This document shows positions 45,380 to 55,500 of a stretch of 64,000 bases of DNA, piece by piece. Each line of letters starts with the position of its first letter. The stretch's first letter is position 1. The notes under the pieces are model-generated. The model was not told where the DNA came from. It saw only the letters and a list, made by a program, of their open reading frames with translations, and ran no database searches. Source of the DNA: Jeotgalibacillus malaysiensis (GTDB lineage: Bacteria > Bacillota > Bacilli > Bacillales > Jeotgalibacillaceae); NCBI GenBank assembly GCA_000818095.1, contig CP009416.1:3452440-3516439 (forward strand), in the 5' to 3' direction. A program made the position numbers and the translations under genes.

Positions 45380-47407
45380 TTAAGCTTCTTTTTGCTCATC
45401 AAGACGGAAGCGGTTGACTGCCTGCTGCAGATCATCGCTCAGCTCGCTTAGACGCTCAGCTGATTCAGTAACCGTCTGGATCGCTCTGACCTGCTCATCA
45501 GTTGAAGCTGCCACTTCTTCACATGATGCAGCGGTTTCTTCAGCCATCGCAGCCATTTCCTGAATAACGCGCGTAACGGCTTCCTTACTTGCAGAAACGT
45601 CCTGAATTTCACGGTATACTGCAAGAATCGATGTTTCCATTGTGCCCATAAAATCAGACATCTGATCGAAAATATCATTTGTCTGTTCCACGACAACTGA
45701 CTGATGGTCAAAGTTCTCCTTCGTGCGTCCCATTTCAGTTACTGCACGCTTTGAACTGTCCTGAATATCAGCAATCGTCTGCTTTACTTCGTCTGTTGCG
45801 CGCACTGACTGCTCAGCAAGCTTTCTCACCTCGTCTGCAACAACAGCAAAGCCTTTCCCATGCTCACCTGCACGTGCTGCTTCAATGGATGCGTTCAGCG
45901 CAAGCAGGTTCGTCTGAGAAGAGATCTCTGTGATCGTTGCCATCACCGTTTCAATCGTCTGGACCTTTGTTTCAAGATCCTGAATAACAGATTCCATTGA
46001 CTGAATAAATTCTGTTGAAGACGTGTGGTATTCCTTCAGCTGCTTCATCTGGCTGATTCCGCTCGCATTCACACTGCCTGCTTCACTTGCTACTTCAGAC
46101 ATCTGCTTAGACTGTTCTGAAATGGCATTAATCTTCTCACCAAGCGTCTGCGACTGGCGATTCGCTTCATCTGCTTCCTCAGCTGACTGAGTCGCACCAT
46201 CTGCAATATCACCGACAGCACTTGCCACCTGTTCACTTGATGCATTCGTTTCCTCCGCTACAGCACTTAACCCTTCAGCTGATCCACGTACTTCTTCAAC
46301 TGAAGATTTAACCGTTGAAAGGATCTCATTCATATGATCAACCATCGTGTTAAATTGTGTAGAAAGCTCGCCGATCTCATCATTTGATTTTACATTTGCG
46401 CGGGTGCTGAGGTCACCTGCAGCGACTTCACGAACAGAATGACTCAGCGCCACAATCGGCTTAGAAAATCTGCTCGCCACTATTGACATAATGATCGCTG
46501 CAATCACAAGTGTTGCAACGCCAATAATCAGCAGCAGCGTTAAAATCGATAATGACTCTGCTGCAATATCCGACTGGTCAAAAGCTACACCGATTTTCCA
46601 GTTCGTATTTTCAGCTGTTGAATAAACCATCAGCTTTTCTGCACCATCAAGTTCATATTCGACGCGGCCATTTTCATCTTCACTTGCAAAGATCTCCTGA
46701 ATAAAATCGTATTCCATCAGGTTTTCACTCTGAAGTGTCGGGTGTACAATTGCAACCCCTTCACCAGACAGAACAAATGGATAGCCGTTGTACCCAATCT
46801 GCGTTTCTCCAAGCTTTGTTGTCAGATCTCCAAGCTTTACATCTACGCCAATGACCCCTACAAGCTGCGAGCCGCTCTGCATTGCTTTAGCTGCTGTAAT
46901 GACGTATTCACCTGTTGCCTCATCTATGTATGGCTCACTCCAGATTACTGCCTCAGGCGCTGCTGCAGCCTGCTGATACCACTCACGCGTTGTCGCGTCA
47001 AAGTCTGCCGGCAGATCAACAAACGGCGAAATGAGTAATGATCCGTTATCTGTTGCTACATAAATAGAAGACGGATCTGAATAAATCGTTAAATATTCTT
47101 CTAACAGCTGCTCAAGTTCATTAGCTGCAGCTGCGTCACCTTCTTCAAGTGCTGCTTCAGCATATTGAAGTGCTGTCGTCGTAGAAGCGATCTGCTCAAT
47201 ACTGCGTCCATACTGATCAAGGAATGTCTCAGTTGAGTTATTCAGCTCGCCTGCAATTCCTTCAGCCTGCTTCAGTACATTCTCCTGCGTACGGTCATGA
47301 AGCTGCCACCCCGTCAGGCTGAGTAAAACTGCAAATGCTGCAATTAATACCAGTGATGTTGTTAAAATTAATTTCGTCTTAATCGATTTCAGTTTCACCC
47401 TACTCAC
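45380..47407 (-). CDS. Methyl-accepting chemotaxis protein, dCache type
   Basis: A 675-aa chemoreceptor. Helix 1 (about 14-34), a periplasm-facing dCache domain (about 45-280) with [11 protein letters not shown] and GVIGVDVKL, helix 2 (about 285-310), HAMP (about 312-365) and a long cytoplasmic signalling coiled coil whose tip is [20 protein letters not shown] (near 500). It senses an outside ligand, probably a small organic molecule, and controls CheA. It has its own terminator and no chemotaxis gene neighbours. Confidence 0.95.
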   Translation of the reverse strand: MSRVKLKSIKTKLILTTSLVLIAAFAVLLSLTGWQLHDRTQENVLKQAEGIAGELNNSTETFLDQYGRSIEQIASTTTALQYAEAALEEGDAAAANELEQLLEEYLTIYSDPSSIYVATDNGSLLISPFVDLPADFDATTREWYQQAAAAPEAVIWSEPYIDEATGEYVITAAKAMQSGSQLVGVIGVDVKLGDLTTKLGETQIGYNGYPFVLSGEGVAIVHPTLQSENLMEYDFIQEIFASEDENGRVEYELDGAEKLMVYSTAENTNWKIGVAFDQSDIAAESLSILTLLLIIGVATLVIAAIIMSIVASRFSKPIVALSHSVREVAAGDLSTRANVKSNDEIGELSTQFNTMVDHMNEILSTVKSSVEEVRGSAEGLSAVAEETNASSEQVASAVGDIADGATQSAEEADEANRQSQTLGEKINAISEQSKQMSEVASEAGSVNASGISQMKQLKEYHTSSTEFIQSMESVIQDLETKVQTIETVMATITEISSQTNLLALNASIEAARAGEHGKGFAVVADEVRKLAEQSVRATDEVKQTIADIQDSSKRAVTEMGRTKENFDHQSVVVEQTNDIFDQMSDFMGTMETSILAVYREIQDVSASKEAVTRVIQEMAAMAEETAASCEEVAASTDEQVRAIQTVTESAERLSELSDDLQQAVNRFRLDEQKEA

Positions 47408-47579
47408 CTCATATGGCTCTCTTTATATTCAGGCAATAATACCTCATACATATACATCGGTACATATATAAAAAAGTGAATAGTTAGAACGAAAAATTTT
47501 TAGTTCAGATGTCATGGTAAAAAGAGAGAAATTTCAGTATTTGAGGGGATAATTAGGTTAAAAGTAGTGTTTAGACCAT

Positions 47580-47614
47580 ATAAAAAAGCTGTCAGACATG
47601 CTGACAGCTTTTCA
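47580..47614 (-). terminator. Terminator of the rpsF-ssb-rpsR operon
   Basis: AAGCTGTCAG (47586-47595) with CTGACAGCTT (47601-47610); T-run on the minus strand. Confidence 0.88.
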
Positions 47615-47619
47615 TATCA

Positions 47620-47856
47620 TTATTCGCCTGAAACGAATGGTAGTAGCGCCATTGTACGTGCGCGCTTAACTGCAACTGTCAGTCTGCGCTGATACTTAGC
47701 GCTTGTGCCAGTTACACGACGTGGAAGAATTTTTCCACGCTCAGAGATAAACTTTCTTAGTAGATCTACGTCTTTATAGTCGATGTGTGTAATACCGTTT
47801 GAAGTAAAGTAACACACCTTCTTACGACGACGACCGCCTCTGCGTCCTCCTGCCAT
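47620..47856 (-). CDS. rpsR: 30S ribosomal protein S18
   Basis: A 78-aa S18 with a basic start [20 protein letters not shown] and the conserved [20 protein letters not shown]. Last gene of rpsF-ssb-rpsR. S18 forms a complex with S6 on the ribosome and probably on the operon leader. Confidence 0.98.
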   Translation of the reverse strand: MAGGRRGGRRRKKVCYFTSNGITHIDYKDVDLLRKFISERGKILPRRVTGTSAKYQRRLTVAVKRARTMALLPFVSGE

Positions 47857-47901
47857 GGGATTCCCCTCCTTCTTGTTTAAGATTTTATGGTTCTACACGT
47901 C

Positions 47902-48417
47902 TTAGAATGGCAGATCATCATCTGAAATGTCGATCGGCTGACCGTCATTTGAGAATGGGTCCTTGTCCACTCTTGTGTAGTTCTGGTTATTCTGATTGCC
48001 TTGGTTTTCACGCGGTTGATTCTGACCGAAGTTATTATTGTCCTGATACCCCTGATTGCCTCCGTAGCTTCCGCCGCCGGACTGGCCGCCTGAAGCGTTC
48101 TTCGGCTCCAGGAATTGAACACTTTCTGCATTCACTTCAGTGACATACACGCGTTTGCCTTCCTGGTTGTCATAGCTTCGTGTCTGAATACGTCCGTCAA
48201 CGCCTGCAAGACTACCTTTTTTAAGGAAGTTTGCCACGTTTTCAGCTGGACGTCTCCATACCACACAGTTAATAAAATCCGCTTCACGGTCTCCCTGCTG
48301 GTTCGTGAAAGCACGATTGACAGCGAGTGTGAATGTTGCGACTGCTACACCGCTTGGCGTATAGCGCAGGTCCGGATCCTTCGTTAATCGACCGACTAAT
48401 ACGACTCGATTCATCAT
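47902..48417 (-). CDS. ssb: Single-stranded DNA-binding protein
   Basis: A 171-aa SSB: OB fold about residues 1-105 beginning [20 protein letters not shown], a Gly/Gln/Asn-rich disordered linker and the acidic tip SDDDLPF that docks partner proteins. The ATG at 48417 lies 9 bases after GGAG. The operon setting marks it as the main, replicative SSB. Confidence 0.97.
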   Translation of the reverse strand: MMNRVVLVGRLTKDPDLRYTPSGVAVATFTLAVNRAFTNQQGDREADFINCVVWRRPAENVANFLKKGSLAGVDGRIQTRSYDNQEGKRVYVTEVNAESVQFLEPKNASGGQSGGGSYGGNQGYQDNNNFGQNQPRENQGNQNNQNYTRVDKDPFSNDGQPIDISDDDLPF

Positions 48418-48487
48418 CAGAACCAACTCCTTTATTTTTGCGCAAGCAGGCTGACACCTGCTCTTGCAAGGAACTTATATCTAGAGA

Positions 48488-48778
48488 TTAGTTTTCTTCT
48501 TCGCGGATTGTCATGTGGCGAACGATATCATCGCTGATCTTAGCCAGACGGTCGAATTCGTTGATAGCCTCAGAACCTGAGTTCAACTTAACGATCTGGT
48601 AGAATCCTTCGCGGTAATCGTTGATTTCATAAGCGAAACGACGCTTACCCCACTCTTTTGACTCGATGATTTCCGCTCCGTTTGAAGTAAGGATTTCTTC
48701 AAAACGCTCAGTTACAGCTTTTTTCTGATCCTCATCAACGTCTGGACGGACAATGTACATGATTTCGTACTTTCTCAT
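48488..48778 (-). CDS. rpsF: 30S ribosomal protein S6
   Basis: A 96-aa S6 beginning [20 protein letters not shown]. First gene of the operon; a structured leader with a CCG element lies upstream. Confidence 0.98.
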   Translation of the reverse strand: MRKYEIMYIVRPDVDEDQKKAVTERFEEILTSNGAEIIESKEWGKRRFAYEINDYREGFYQIVKLNSGSEAINEFDRLAKISDDIVRHMTIREEEN

Positions 48779-48782
48779 CGGT

Positions 48783-48832
48783 TTTCACCTCCTTATGGTC
48801 TATGCGGCCTCCTGCTGTCAGGAGACAAGGAA
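48783..48832 (-). promoter_or_regulatory. Probable S6:S18 autoregulatory leader of rpsF
   Basis: Read on the minus strand, a hairpin TCCTG ACAG CAGGA is followed by GGCCGCATA and then GAC, which can pair with GTC before the hairpin; the ribosome site AAGGAGG lies just after. A hairpin beside an unpaired CCG is the layout of the known S6:S18 binding leader. Confidence 0.55.
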
Positions 48833-49020
48833 TAATAAAAAATTTCTATTACTCACAAGGATATATTATAGCATAGTGAAATCCTTTGGACAAGGGTGAC
48901 AGTAAGATTTTGAGATTTCTGTTCTTCCCCAAACAGAAATAGAACATTTGTTCTTATTTTATTGTAACGGACTTTGGGTGGGATGTCTAGTTGGAAGGAG
49001 GAGGTTTATAGTGAAACCTT

Positions 49021-49130
49021 GTTCGGAGGAAAACCTTTGATGTTCGGTGTTTGCAGCTGCTTGTTCGACGTTCATCCGCTTATGTTCGGCACAAACCAGA
49101 TCATGTTCAACGTTAGACAGCCAATCTTCG
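49021..49130 (-). repeat. 21-bp phased array F, six units, core CGAAC on the minus strand
   Basis: GTTCG or a one-base variant starts at 49021, 49042, 49063, 49084, 49105 (GTTCA) and 49126 (CTTCG), exactly 21 bp apart. Read on the minus strand it begins CGAAG, TGAAC, then CGAAC. It lies between rpsF and ychF. Confidence 0.9.
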
Positions 49131-49174
49131 CTCTTTCATGACATTTGATCTATCCGCGCGCAGCAACATTTTCA

Positions 49175-49212
49175 ATAAAAAAACAAAACCCCCGGAATTT
49201 CTCCCGGGGGCA
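49175..49212 (-). terminator. Terminator of ychF
   Basis: CCCCCGG (49189-49195) with CCGGGGG (49204-49210); followed on the minus strand by TTTTGTTTTTTT. Confidence 0.82.
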
Positions 49213-49219
49213 TACTGTT

Positions 49220-50320
49220 TTATACGTTGAAACGGAAGTGAATGACATCTCCGTCTTTTACAAGATATTCTTTTCCTTCAAGACGTACTTTACCTGCTTC
49301 TTTTGCCGATGACATGCCGCCTGAAGCGATCAGATCATCGTAAGAAACGGTTTCTGCACGGATGAAGCCGCGTTCGAAGTCAGTGTGAATGATACCGGCA
49401 CACTGTGGTGCTTTCATGCCGTGACGGAATGTCCATGCGCGGACTTCCTGTACACCTGCAGTGAAGTAAGTGGCAAGTCCAAGCAAATCGTACGTTGCAC
49501 GGATCAGCTGATCAAGACCTGATTCTTCAATGCCAAGCTCTGAAAGGAACATTGCTTTTTCATCTTCATCAAGCTCAGCAATTTCTTCTTCAATTTTTGC
49601 ACAGACAACGATCACTTCTGCGTTATCTTCTTTTGCAAATTCACGCACGCGCTGTACGTATTCATTGTCAGATGGGTCAGCGATTTCGTCTTCACCAACG
49701 TTTGCAGCGTAAAGCATTGGCTTACTTGTTAAGAGGTGCATGCCTTTTGCGATTTTCGCCTGCTCATCGTTCAGCTCGACCGTTCTTGCTGCCTGATTAT
49801 TCTCAAGCGCTTCTTTGATCTTTTCCAGGACAGCCATTTCAATGACAGCATCCTTGTCTTTTTGCTTCGCCATTTTAGCGACGCGTGCAATACGCTTATC
49901 AACTGCTTCAAGGTCAGCTAGGATCAACTCAAGGTTGATGACTTCGATATCATCAATTGGATCCACTTTTCCTGAAACGTGAGTGATATTATCATCAGCA
50001 AAGCAGCGGACAACCTGAACGATTGCATCTACTTCGCGGATATGTGAAAGGAACTTGTTACCAAGGCCTTCACCTTTACTTGCGCCTTTAACAATCCCGG
50101 CGATATCTGTAAATTCAAAAGCAGTCGGAATTGTTTTTTTCGGTTCAACCAGCTCAGTCAGCTTAGTCAGACGCGGGTCCGGTACTTCTACGATTCCAAC
50201 GTTCGGATCGATTGTACAGAACGGGTAGTTAGCAGATTCAGCACCTGCTTTAGTGATTGCATTAAATAAAGTAGACTTTCCAACGTTCGGTAAGCCCACG
50301 ATTCCAGCTGTTAAAGCCAT
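49220..50320 (-). CDS. ychF: Redox-regulated ATPase/GTPase YchF
   Basis: A 366-aa Obg-family P-loop protein: [15 protein letters not shown] (residues 8-22), the coiled-coil insertion and the C-terminal TGS domain ending [11 protein letters not shown]. It binds ATP and ribosomes. The ATG at 50320 lies 8 bases after AAGGAG; the GTG at 50329 is upstream of a better-spaced start. Full length. Confidence 0.96.
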   Translation of the reverse strand: MALTAGIVGLPNVGKSTLFNAITKAGAESANYPFCTIDPNVGIVEVPDPRLTKLTELVEPKKTIPTAFEFTDIAGIVKGASKGEGLGNKFLSHIREVDAIVQVVRCFADDNITHVSGKVDPIDDIEVINLELILADLEAVDKRIARVAKMAKQKDKDAVIEMAVLEKIKEALENNQAARTVELNDEQAKIAKGMHLLTSKPMLYAANVGEDEIADPSDNEYVQRVREFAKEDNAEVIVVCAKIEEEIAELDEDEKAMFLSELGIEESGLDQLIRATYDLLGLATYFTAGVQEVRAWTFRHGMKAPQCAGIIHTDFERGFIRAETVSYDDLIASGGMSSAKEAGKVRLEGKEYLVKDGDVIHFRFNV

Positions 50321-50457
50321 TTCGTTCACTCCTTGAATCTTCTATTAAAAACATGTTCATGTGACGTGTCATATACAAACCTCACACAATTATATAGAGT
50401 TCGGGTTATAAATACAAGAGGACCGGCGCGTGGGGTAGCAGGAGGTTTCGGGGGATG

Positions 50458-50619
50458 TGACCCGTGTTTTTTTGAATGTGACCGCAAATCAGGTGGATAT
50501 GACCTGAAAATGACGGGGTATGAACCGAAATTTTACATTTTTTGCGGAAGTGACCGGAAAATCCGGCAATGTGACCTGAAACCACTCATAACCTGACCCG
50601 TGATTTCGTGGCTGTGACC
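50458..50619 (+). repeat. 21-bp phased array J, 4+30+4 layout, core TGACC
   Basis: TGACC at 50458, 50479, 50500, TGAAC at 50521, then TGACC at 50551, 50572, 50594 and 50615: steps 21, 21, 21, 30, 21, 22, 21. It lies between ychF and the DUF951 gene and shares core and layout with array K near the origin. Confidence 0.85.
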
Positions 50620-50653
50620 GCAAAACCCAAAGTCCGCCCTTCCAAAAATCCCA

Positions 50654-50700
50654 TGAAAAAACCGCACAAAATCCTCTAAGGATCCCATGCGGCAATACGC
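50654..50700 (-). terminator. Terminator of the mscS-DUF951 unit
   Basis: Outer arms CCGCA and TGCGG with an inner GGATCCT...AGGATT pair, followed on the minus strand by TTTTTTC. Confidence 0.7.
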
Positions 50701-50702
50701 TC

Positions 50703-50900
50703 TTATTCTTCATGCTTCACAAGCACTTTTTTCATTTTCCGTGAAAATTCCTTACGGGGGATCATGACGCTGTGTGAGCAGCCTTCACATTTAATTCTGA
50801 TATCCATGCCCATCCGGATAATTTTCCACTGGTTGACTCCGCACGGATGGGGTTTTTTCATTTCTACTACATCATGTAGTCCATACTCTTTTTCTTCCAT
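50703..50900 (-). CDS. DUF951 family small zinc-ribbon-like protein
   Basis: A 65-aa protein with the pattern MKKPHPCGVNQWKIIRMGMD, IRIKCEGCSH, that is, PCG and CxxC elements of DUF951. Found in this position in many Firmicutes. Function unknown; nucleic-acid binding is likely by its size and basic nature. It follows mscS by 11 bases. Confidence 0.9.
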   Translation of the reverse strand: MEEKEYGLHDVVEMKKPHPCGVNQWKIIRMGMDIRIKCEGCSHSVMIPRKEFSRKMKKVLVKHEE

Positions 50901-50911
50901 GAAAATGCCTC

Positions 50912-51874
50912 CTATTTTTTCACTTTTTCCTGCATATCCGTTTGAAGCTTGCCTGCTTCTTCCCTTGAATACATCACCATACGAGGGAATGGGATTTCGA
51001 TTCCACGCTCATCAAGGTAATGCTTAATTTCACGACGCATTTCGCGGGCAATGTACCAGTGTTTCATCGGTTGTGTTTCTGCGATCACACGCATGACGAC
51101 TTCTGAAGCACCAAGCGTCTGTACACCAAGCAGCTCAGGCTTCATCACAACCTCTTCGTATTTGCCTTCAAGAGAGTCACAGAATTCACGAATCGCCTGT
51201 TCAGCAGCCGCCACATCCTCCTCATAGGCGATGCTGACATCTACGACAGCTACACTGTTATGAATGGAGAAGTTTGTGACTTCAGTAATATTACCGTTCG
51301 GAAAAATGTGCAGTTCCCCGGTCCAGCTTTTAATTTTTGTTGTGCGGAGGCCAATCTCTTCGACGTGACCTTCCGCCTGACCGATTCTGACATAGTCACC
51401 GACAGAGAACTGGTCTTCAAAAATAATAAAGAATCCTGTGATAATGTCCCGCACAAGGTTCTGGGCACCGAAGCCGACAGCAAGTCCGACAATACCGGCA
51501 CCGGCAATCAGACCGCGGACATCAATTTCGAATGCAGACAGAACCGCAAGCACTGCGACAAAGTATACGACGTAAGAGACAACGTTCTGCAGCAGTTTTA
51601 ACAGCGTGTTTTCACGGCGGATCGAGACATGTACAGGACCTTTCGCACGCACTTTAAAGACATTTTGAATCAGTTTTTTAGCGACGCGGACGACAATGCC
51701 TGCAATGACAATGATCAGGACAATTCTTAAGAATATAATCCCGAACTGAACCCAGACGGCTTCGTTTGTTAAATAAGCTACAATCGAATCCCAGGCTTCT
51801 GTCAGAGCACCAACGTCAACAGCTTCTTCTATTGTTTGAGGTGTATCATTTGTTTCCGGTGAAGCAAGTTTCAT
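50912..51874 (-). CDS. MscS-type small-conductance mechanosensitive channel
   Basis: A 320-aa channel with three N-terminal helices (about 35-160; the pore helix GLIAGAGIVGLAVGFGAQNL is clear), the beta domain with GDYVRIGQAEGHVEEIGLRT and a C-terminal alpha/beta domain. It relieves osmotic pressure. AGGAAG precedes the ATG at 51874, which is used in preference to a longer in-frame ATG at 51952. Cotranscribed with the DUF951 gene. Confidence 0.92.
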   Translation of the reverse strand: MKLASPETNDTPQTIEEAVDVGALTEAWDSIVAYLTNEAVWVQFGIIFLRIVLIIVIAGIVVRVAKKLIQNVFKVRAKGPVHVSIRRENTLLKLLQNVVSYVVYFVAVLAVLSAFEIDVRGLIAGAGIVGLAVGFGAQNLVRDIITGFFIIFEDQFSVGDYVRIGQAEGHVEEIGLRTTKIKSWTGELHIFPNGNITEVTNFSIHNSVAVVDVSIAYEEDVAAAEQAIREFCDSLEGKYEEVVMKPELLGVQTLGASEVVMRVIAETQPMKHWYIAREMRREIKHYLDERGIEIPFPRMVMYSREEAGKLQTDMQEKVKK

Positions 51875-52069
51875 GCCAATCACTTCCTGCCTTCTTTTAA
51901 AAATTAATTCGAAGCTAATCTTTATTTTATCAGCGTTCGTTTTTTTCTCCAACTTATAAGAAAAAACATTTTGTTCTTTAAAAAGAACAAAATGTATTAT
52001 ATAATGAATAAACAGAATAAAAAAATAGGCTTGGTCCTATACTGTAGAAGTGAGAGGAGCTGGACATAA

Positions 52070-52690
52070 ATGAACGAAGCGATACCGCCACAATTTACGG
52101 ATACTAGCTGCCGCAGTCATTTAGAGGATCATATGACACCACACAGACTCGCCAAAACACTTGCTGCAACCTACCCGCTCGACCGCCCGATTGTCTATGT
52201 ATGTATCGGAACAGACCGCTCAACAGGAGACTCACTTGGACCGCTGACCGGCTCGTTGCTTGAGAAAAGAAGGCTGCCGCTTTGTGATCTGTATGGAACG
52301 TTGAAGGATCCTGTTCATGCACTGAATCTCGCAGATACTGCAGAAAAAATCCGGACGGAGTATGACAATGCATTCGTCGTAGCGATTGATGCCTGTCTCG
52401 GCCAGTTCCGGAATATCGGCTATATTGAAGTCGGTGAAGGACCGATCTTCCCGGGGGCAGGCGTGCAAAAGCAGCTGCCGCCGATCGGTGATGTGCATAT
52501 TACCGGTATTGTCAATGCGGGCGGCTTTATGGAGCATGCGATGCTTCAAAATACACGCCTGTACTTAGTAAATGAAATGGCTTCAAAAATCACAGATGCC
52601 ATTCATTATTCCAATATTCTTTTACGTAAGAAAACGGCTAAAATCCATACGACTCATACAGGTGAACAATGGTCACAATTGCACCCATAA
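52070..52690 (+). CDS. yyaC: Spore protein YyaC
   Basis: A 206-aa YyaC (DUF1256) protein, related to germination protease, with VCIGTDRSTGDSLGPLTGSL and VNAGGFMEHAMLQNTRLYLV. It is found only in endospore formers, which supports a sporulating host. GGAG lies before the ATG. Its last 53 bases overlap the end of the convergent DUF554 gene. Confidence 0.92.
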   Translation: MNEAIPPQFTDTSCRSHLEDHMTPHRLAKTLAATYPLDRPIVYVCIGTDRSTGDSLGPLTGSLLEKRRLPLCDLYGTLKDPVHALNLADTAEKIRTEYDNAFVVAIDACLGQFRNIGYIEVGEGPIFPGAGVQKQLPPIGDVHITGIVNAGGFMEHAMLQNTRLYLVNEMASKITDAIHYSNILLRKKTAKIHTTHTGEQWSQLHP

Positions 52691-53354
52691 TGAAAATACC
52701 CGGCAGCAGGTTGGCTACACGGATTTTTGTGATCCCGATCAGATTCAGACCGATCGCAAAAATCATGATCCCGCCTGCTGACGTCATTTCAGCGATAAAT
52801 TGATCCATCAGCACCTGAGGGACGAACTTATCAATCTGCGTCGCGAAAAGCGCAATCGATCCCTGATAAAGCACGACTGGAATCGCTGAAAATAATACAC
52901 CTACACCAAGTGTCGAGGTTAAAATAATCGAAACAAATCCATCGATGATTGACTTCGTAAACAGCACCTGGTGATCACCGCGAAGCCCTGAATCAAGCGC
53001 TCCAATCACACCCATGGCGCCGATCACAAAAATCAGGGTCGCCGTCACAAACCCCTGTGAAATACTCGTCTCTCCCTTTGAACCGACCTTCCGTTCAATC
53101 CACCTGCCCATCGCATTCAACTTATCGTCAAGCTCCATCCACTCTCCGATCACCGCACCAAGCACGAGGCTGATGATGACAATCAGATAGTTATTGCTTG
53201 AAAGCCCCATCTGCAGACCGAGCACGACGACTGCAAGCCCGATCGCAGACATGACAGTCGCCTTCATACGCTCAGGAATTCTGTGCAGCAGCTTTCCAAT
53301 CAATGTACCAAAAATAATTAATAGTCCGTTTACCAGTGTCCCAAGCAGTACCAA
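52638..53354 (-). CDS. DUF554 family membrane protein
   Basis: A 238-aa protein with about seven membrane helices, of the DUF554/YqgA family, possibly a transporter. LGTLVNGLLIIFGTLIGKLL at the start is typical. It begins at a TTG with GGGAG 6 bases upstream. The end overlaps yyaC by 53 bases in convergent orientation; both C-termini look genuine. Confidence 0.88.
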   Translation of the reverse strand: MVLLGTLVNGLLIIFGTLIGKLLHRIPERMKATVMSAIGLAVVVLGLQMGLSSNNYLIVIISLVLGAVIGEWMELDDKLNAMGRWIERKVGSKGETSISQGFVTATLIFVIGAMGVIGALDSGLRGDHQVLFTKSIIDGFVSIILTSTLGVGVLFSAIPVVLYQGSIALFATQIDKFVPQVLMDQFIAEMTSAGGIMIFAIGLNLIGITKIRVANLLPGIFIMGAIVTIVHLYESYGF

Positions 53355-53395
53355 GCGAAACTCCCTCTTTTCTACACTCTATCTCAGAAGTCGTT

Positions 53396-54235
53396 CTACC
53401 CGTTCTCACCTAACAGCGACAGGATCCGTTCAAGATCATCCTCTGACATAAATTCTATTTCAATTTTGCCTTTATGTTTGTTTTTTCTAATGGCAACACT
53501 CGTCCCAAAGCGCTCTCTGAGTACCGTCTCCTGATGCTTCAGGTGTGGATCTGTTTTCTGCTTAGGCTTATCCTTCTTTGCAGGCGCAGCTTCTGAAATA
53601 AGTTTTTCAAGCTGACGGACATTTAAGCCTTCTTTCACAACTTTTTCAGCAAACTGTTCAGCTGCATGGGTATCCTTTACACCGGCAAGCGCACGACCGT
53701 GGCCCATCGTTAACGCTTTTTGAGACATCTTTTCCTGAATAGCGTCTGAGAGATTTAACAGACGCAGATGATTAGCGATATGCGGTCTGCTTTTACCGAC
53801 CTTTTTAGCGAGCTCATCCTGTGAGATCTCCAGCTTTTTCATTAGTGTTTCATACGCTTTCGCTTCTTCAATCGGTGTGAGATCCTCACGCTGAAGATTT
53901 TCAAGCACAGAAAGCTCCATCATCTGGCGGTCATTTAAGTCGCGGACCACTGCCGGCACGTGCGTCAGTTCGGCCTGCTTTGCCGCTCTGAAGCGACGTT
54001 CGCCGGCTACAATTTCAAAGCCCTTCAGACTCTTTCGTACGATAATTGGCTGAAGAATGCCATGCTCTTTTACAGAAGCCGTCAGCTCCTCAAGCGGTAT
54101 TTCTTCAAATATCTTTCTCGGCTGATAAGGGTTCGGGCGGATGTCTTTGACCGACAGCTGCTGAACGTGCTCATCATGAATCGATGACATGTCTTTAAAA
54201 AGGTTACTGACCCCTTTACCAAGTCCTTTAGCCAT
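53396..54235 (-). CDS. parB: ParB/Spo0J chromosome partition protein
   Basis: A 279-aa CTP-dependent DNA clamp that loads at parS. The N-terminal domain has IRPNPYQPRKIF and the CTP-site GERRFRAAK; the HTH (about 125-160) has QDELAKKVGKSRPHIANHLR; the C-terminal domain dimerises. It overlaps soj by 8 bases. Called spo0J in B. subtilis, where it affects sporulation through Soj. Confidence 0.96.
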   Translation of the reverse strand: MAKGLGKGVSNLFKDMSSIHDEHVQQLSVKDIRPNPYQPRKIFEEIPLEELTASVKEHGILQPIIVRKSLKGFEIVAGERRFRAAKQAELTHVPAVVRDLNDRQMMELSVLENLQREDLTPIEEAKAYETLMKKLEISQDELAKKVGKSRPHIANHLRLLNLSDAIQEKMSQKALTMGHGRALAGVKDTHAAEQFAEKVVKEGLNVRQLEKLISEAAPAKKDKPKQKTDPHLKHQETVLRERFGTSVAIRKNKHKGKIEIEFMSEDDLERILSLLGENG

Positions 54236-54989
54236 TTACGATCACTTCCTTTGCTAATTCAAGATAAACCTCTGCCCCTTTAGACTTCGGATCATATAAA
54301 ATCACAGGCAGCCCATGACTCGGCGCCTCACTCAACCTTACATTTCTTGGAATAATCGTTCTATAGACTTTATCCTGGAAATATTTTTTCACTTCTGCGA
54401 TCACCTGAATGCCAAGATTCGTTCGTGCATCAAGCATCGTCAGCAGGACACCATCGATTAACAAGTGGTGATTCAGGTGCTTTTGAACGAGCCTGACGGT
54501 GCTCAGCAGCTGGCTCAGCCCTTCAAGCGCGTAGTATTCACACTGCACCGGAATGATGCAGGCGTCTGATGCAGTCAGTGCATTAATCGTCAGCATGCCA
54601 AGTGAAGGCGGACAATCAATAATAATATAATCGAACCTGTGCTGTACATCCTCAAGCGCTTTTTTCAATCTTATTTCCCGGGAAACCATCGAAACAAGTT
54701 CAATTTCCGCACCAGCCAGTGAAATGGTAGCGGGAATCGCATACAGATTTTCGACTGACGTTCCCCTAATCACGCTTTTAGCAGGTATATCTTCTACTAA
54801 AATGTCGTAGATACTCTCATCTACATCCCCTTTATTAATACCGACCCCACTCGTTGCATTTCCCTGCGGATCCATATCAACGAGTAAAACCTTTTTCCCC
54901 AAATAAGCAAGACATGCACTGATGTTCACAGACGTCGTCGTTTTCCCGACACCGCCTTTTTGATTCGCAATTGCAATCATTCTCCCCAT
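54228..54989 (-). CDS. parA: ParA/Soj partition ATPase
   Basis: A 253-aa deviant Walker ATPase with MGRMIAIANQKGGVGKTTTS, VDMDPQGNATSG and IIDCPPSLG. It moves origins and regulates DnaA. The ATG at 54989 gives the usual N-terminus; a GTG at 54998 would add three residues. Its coding sequence holds a Noc-site-like palindrome at 54673-54686. Confidence 0.96.
   Translation of the reverse strand: MGRMIAIANQKGGVGKTTTSVNISACLAYLGKKVLLVDMDPQGNATSGVGINKGDVDESIYDILVEDIPAKSVIRGTSVENLYAIPATISLAGAEIELVSMVSREIRLKKALEDVQHRFDYIIIDCPPSLGMLTINALTASDACIIPVQCEYYALEGLSQLLSTVRLVQKHLNHHLLIDGVLLTMLDARTNLGIQVIAEVKKYFQDKVYRTIIPRNVRLSEAPSHGLPVILYDPKSKGAEVYLELAKEVIVNG
54673..54686. promoter_or_regulatory. Noc-site-like sequence inside soj
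   Basis: ATTTCCCGGGAAAC matches the Noc consensus ATTTCCCGGGAAAT at 13 of 14 positions. Confidence 0.65.
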
Positions 54990-55107
54990 TCGTGTCACCC
55001 GTCCCCTTTTTGTGAATGCTTCGGTCTATAAAAATATTAAGTTTATTTTAACAGAGATTGTCTGGAAAAGTAGAGAGGCAGTTTTTTGGCGGAATAAATG
55101 GGGGGAT

Positions 55108-55222
55108 TGAGACAAAATGAGGGCGGATTGCTACATTTTGAACACGAACTCATACAAACAGCCGGGTGGATCGCAACAATTCCAGGGAAAACTCATACAA
55201 GCTTAGCCAAAACAGTGACAAC
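55108..55222 (+). repeat. 21-bp phased array L, 3+22+3 layout
   Basis: Cores of the type TTGNNACAAA with ACA at 55112, 55133, 55154, 55176, 55197 and 55218: steps 21, 21, 22, 21, 21. A 71-codon open frame runs through it but breaks register at the 22-bp step. It lies between soj and noc. Confidence 0.8.
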
Positions 55223-55324
55223 TACCACATTCACAAAGCATCACGAGACGTTTAAACCAGCTGGATCGTTAAAAACGCAATATCCAAAATTAAATAAGCT
55301 AGACAAATTTTAGATTTATATTTA

Positions 55325-55449
55325 AGTGCAGCGAAGCGTAAGGCGGCGACTCCAGCGGGATATAACGGACAGGTGAGACCCCGCAATGCGAAGCACGAGG
55401 AGGCTCACCGCAGTTCCCGCGGAAAGCGTCCGCCTGAAGCGCAGCGAAA
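55325..55449. repeat. Palindromic repeat, family R2
   Basis: One R2 copy, GCAGCGAAGCG at the left and CGCAGCG at the right, with inner GACAGGTGAGACCCCGC and GAGGAGGCTCACCGC segments. Confidence 0.85.
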
Positions 55450-55455
55450 CGAATA

Positions 55456-55490
55456 AAAGGATGAGACAATCATTGTCCCATCCTCTTTTA
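55456..55490 (-). terminator. Terminator of noc
   Basis: GGATGAGACAAT with ATTGTCCCATCC, read on the minus strand before CTTTTATT. Confidence 0.78.
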
Positions 55491-55500
55491 CTCTATCAAT

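Noticed and set aside
55098..55313. 71-codon plus-strand open frame between soj and noc
   Set aside because: It runs over phased array L, has no proper ribosome site and shows the array, not protein-like sequence.
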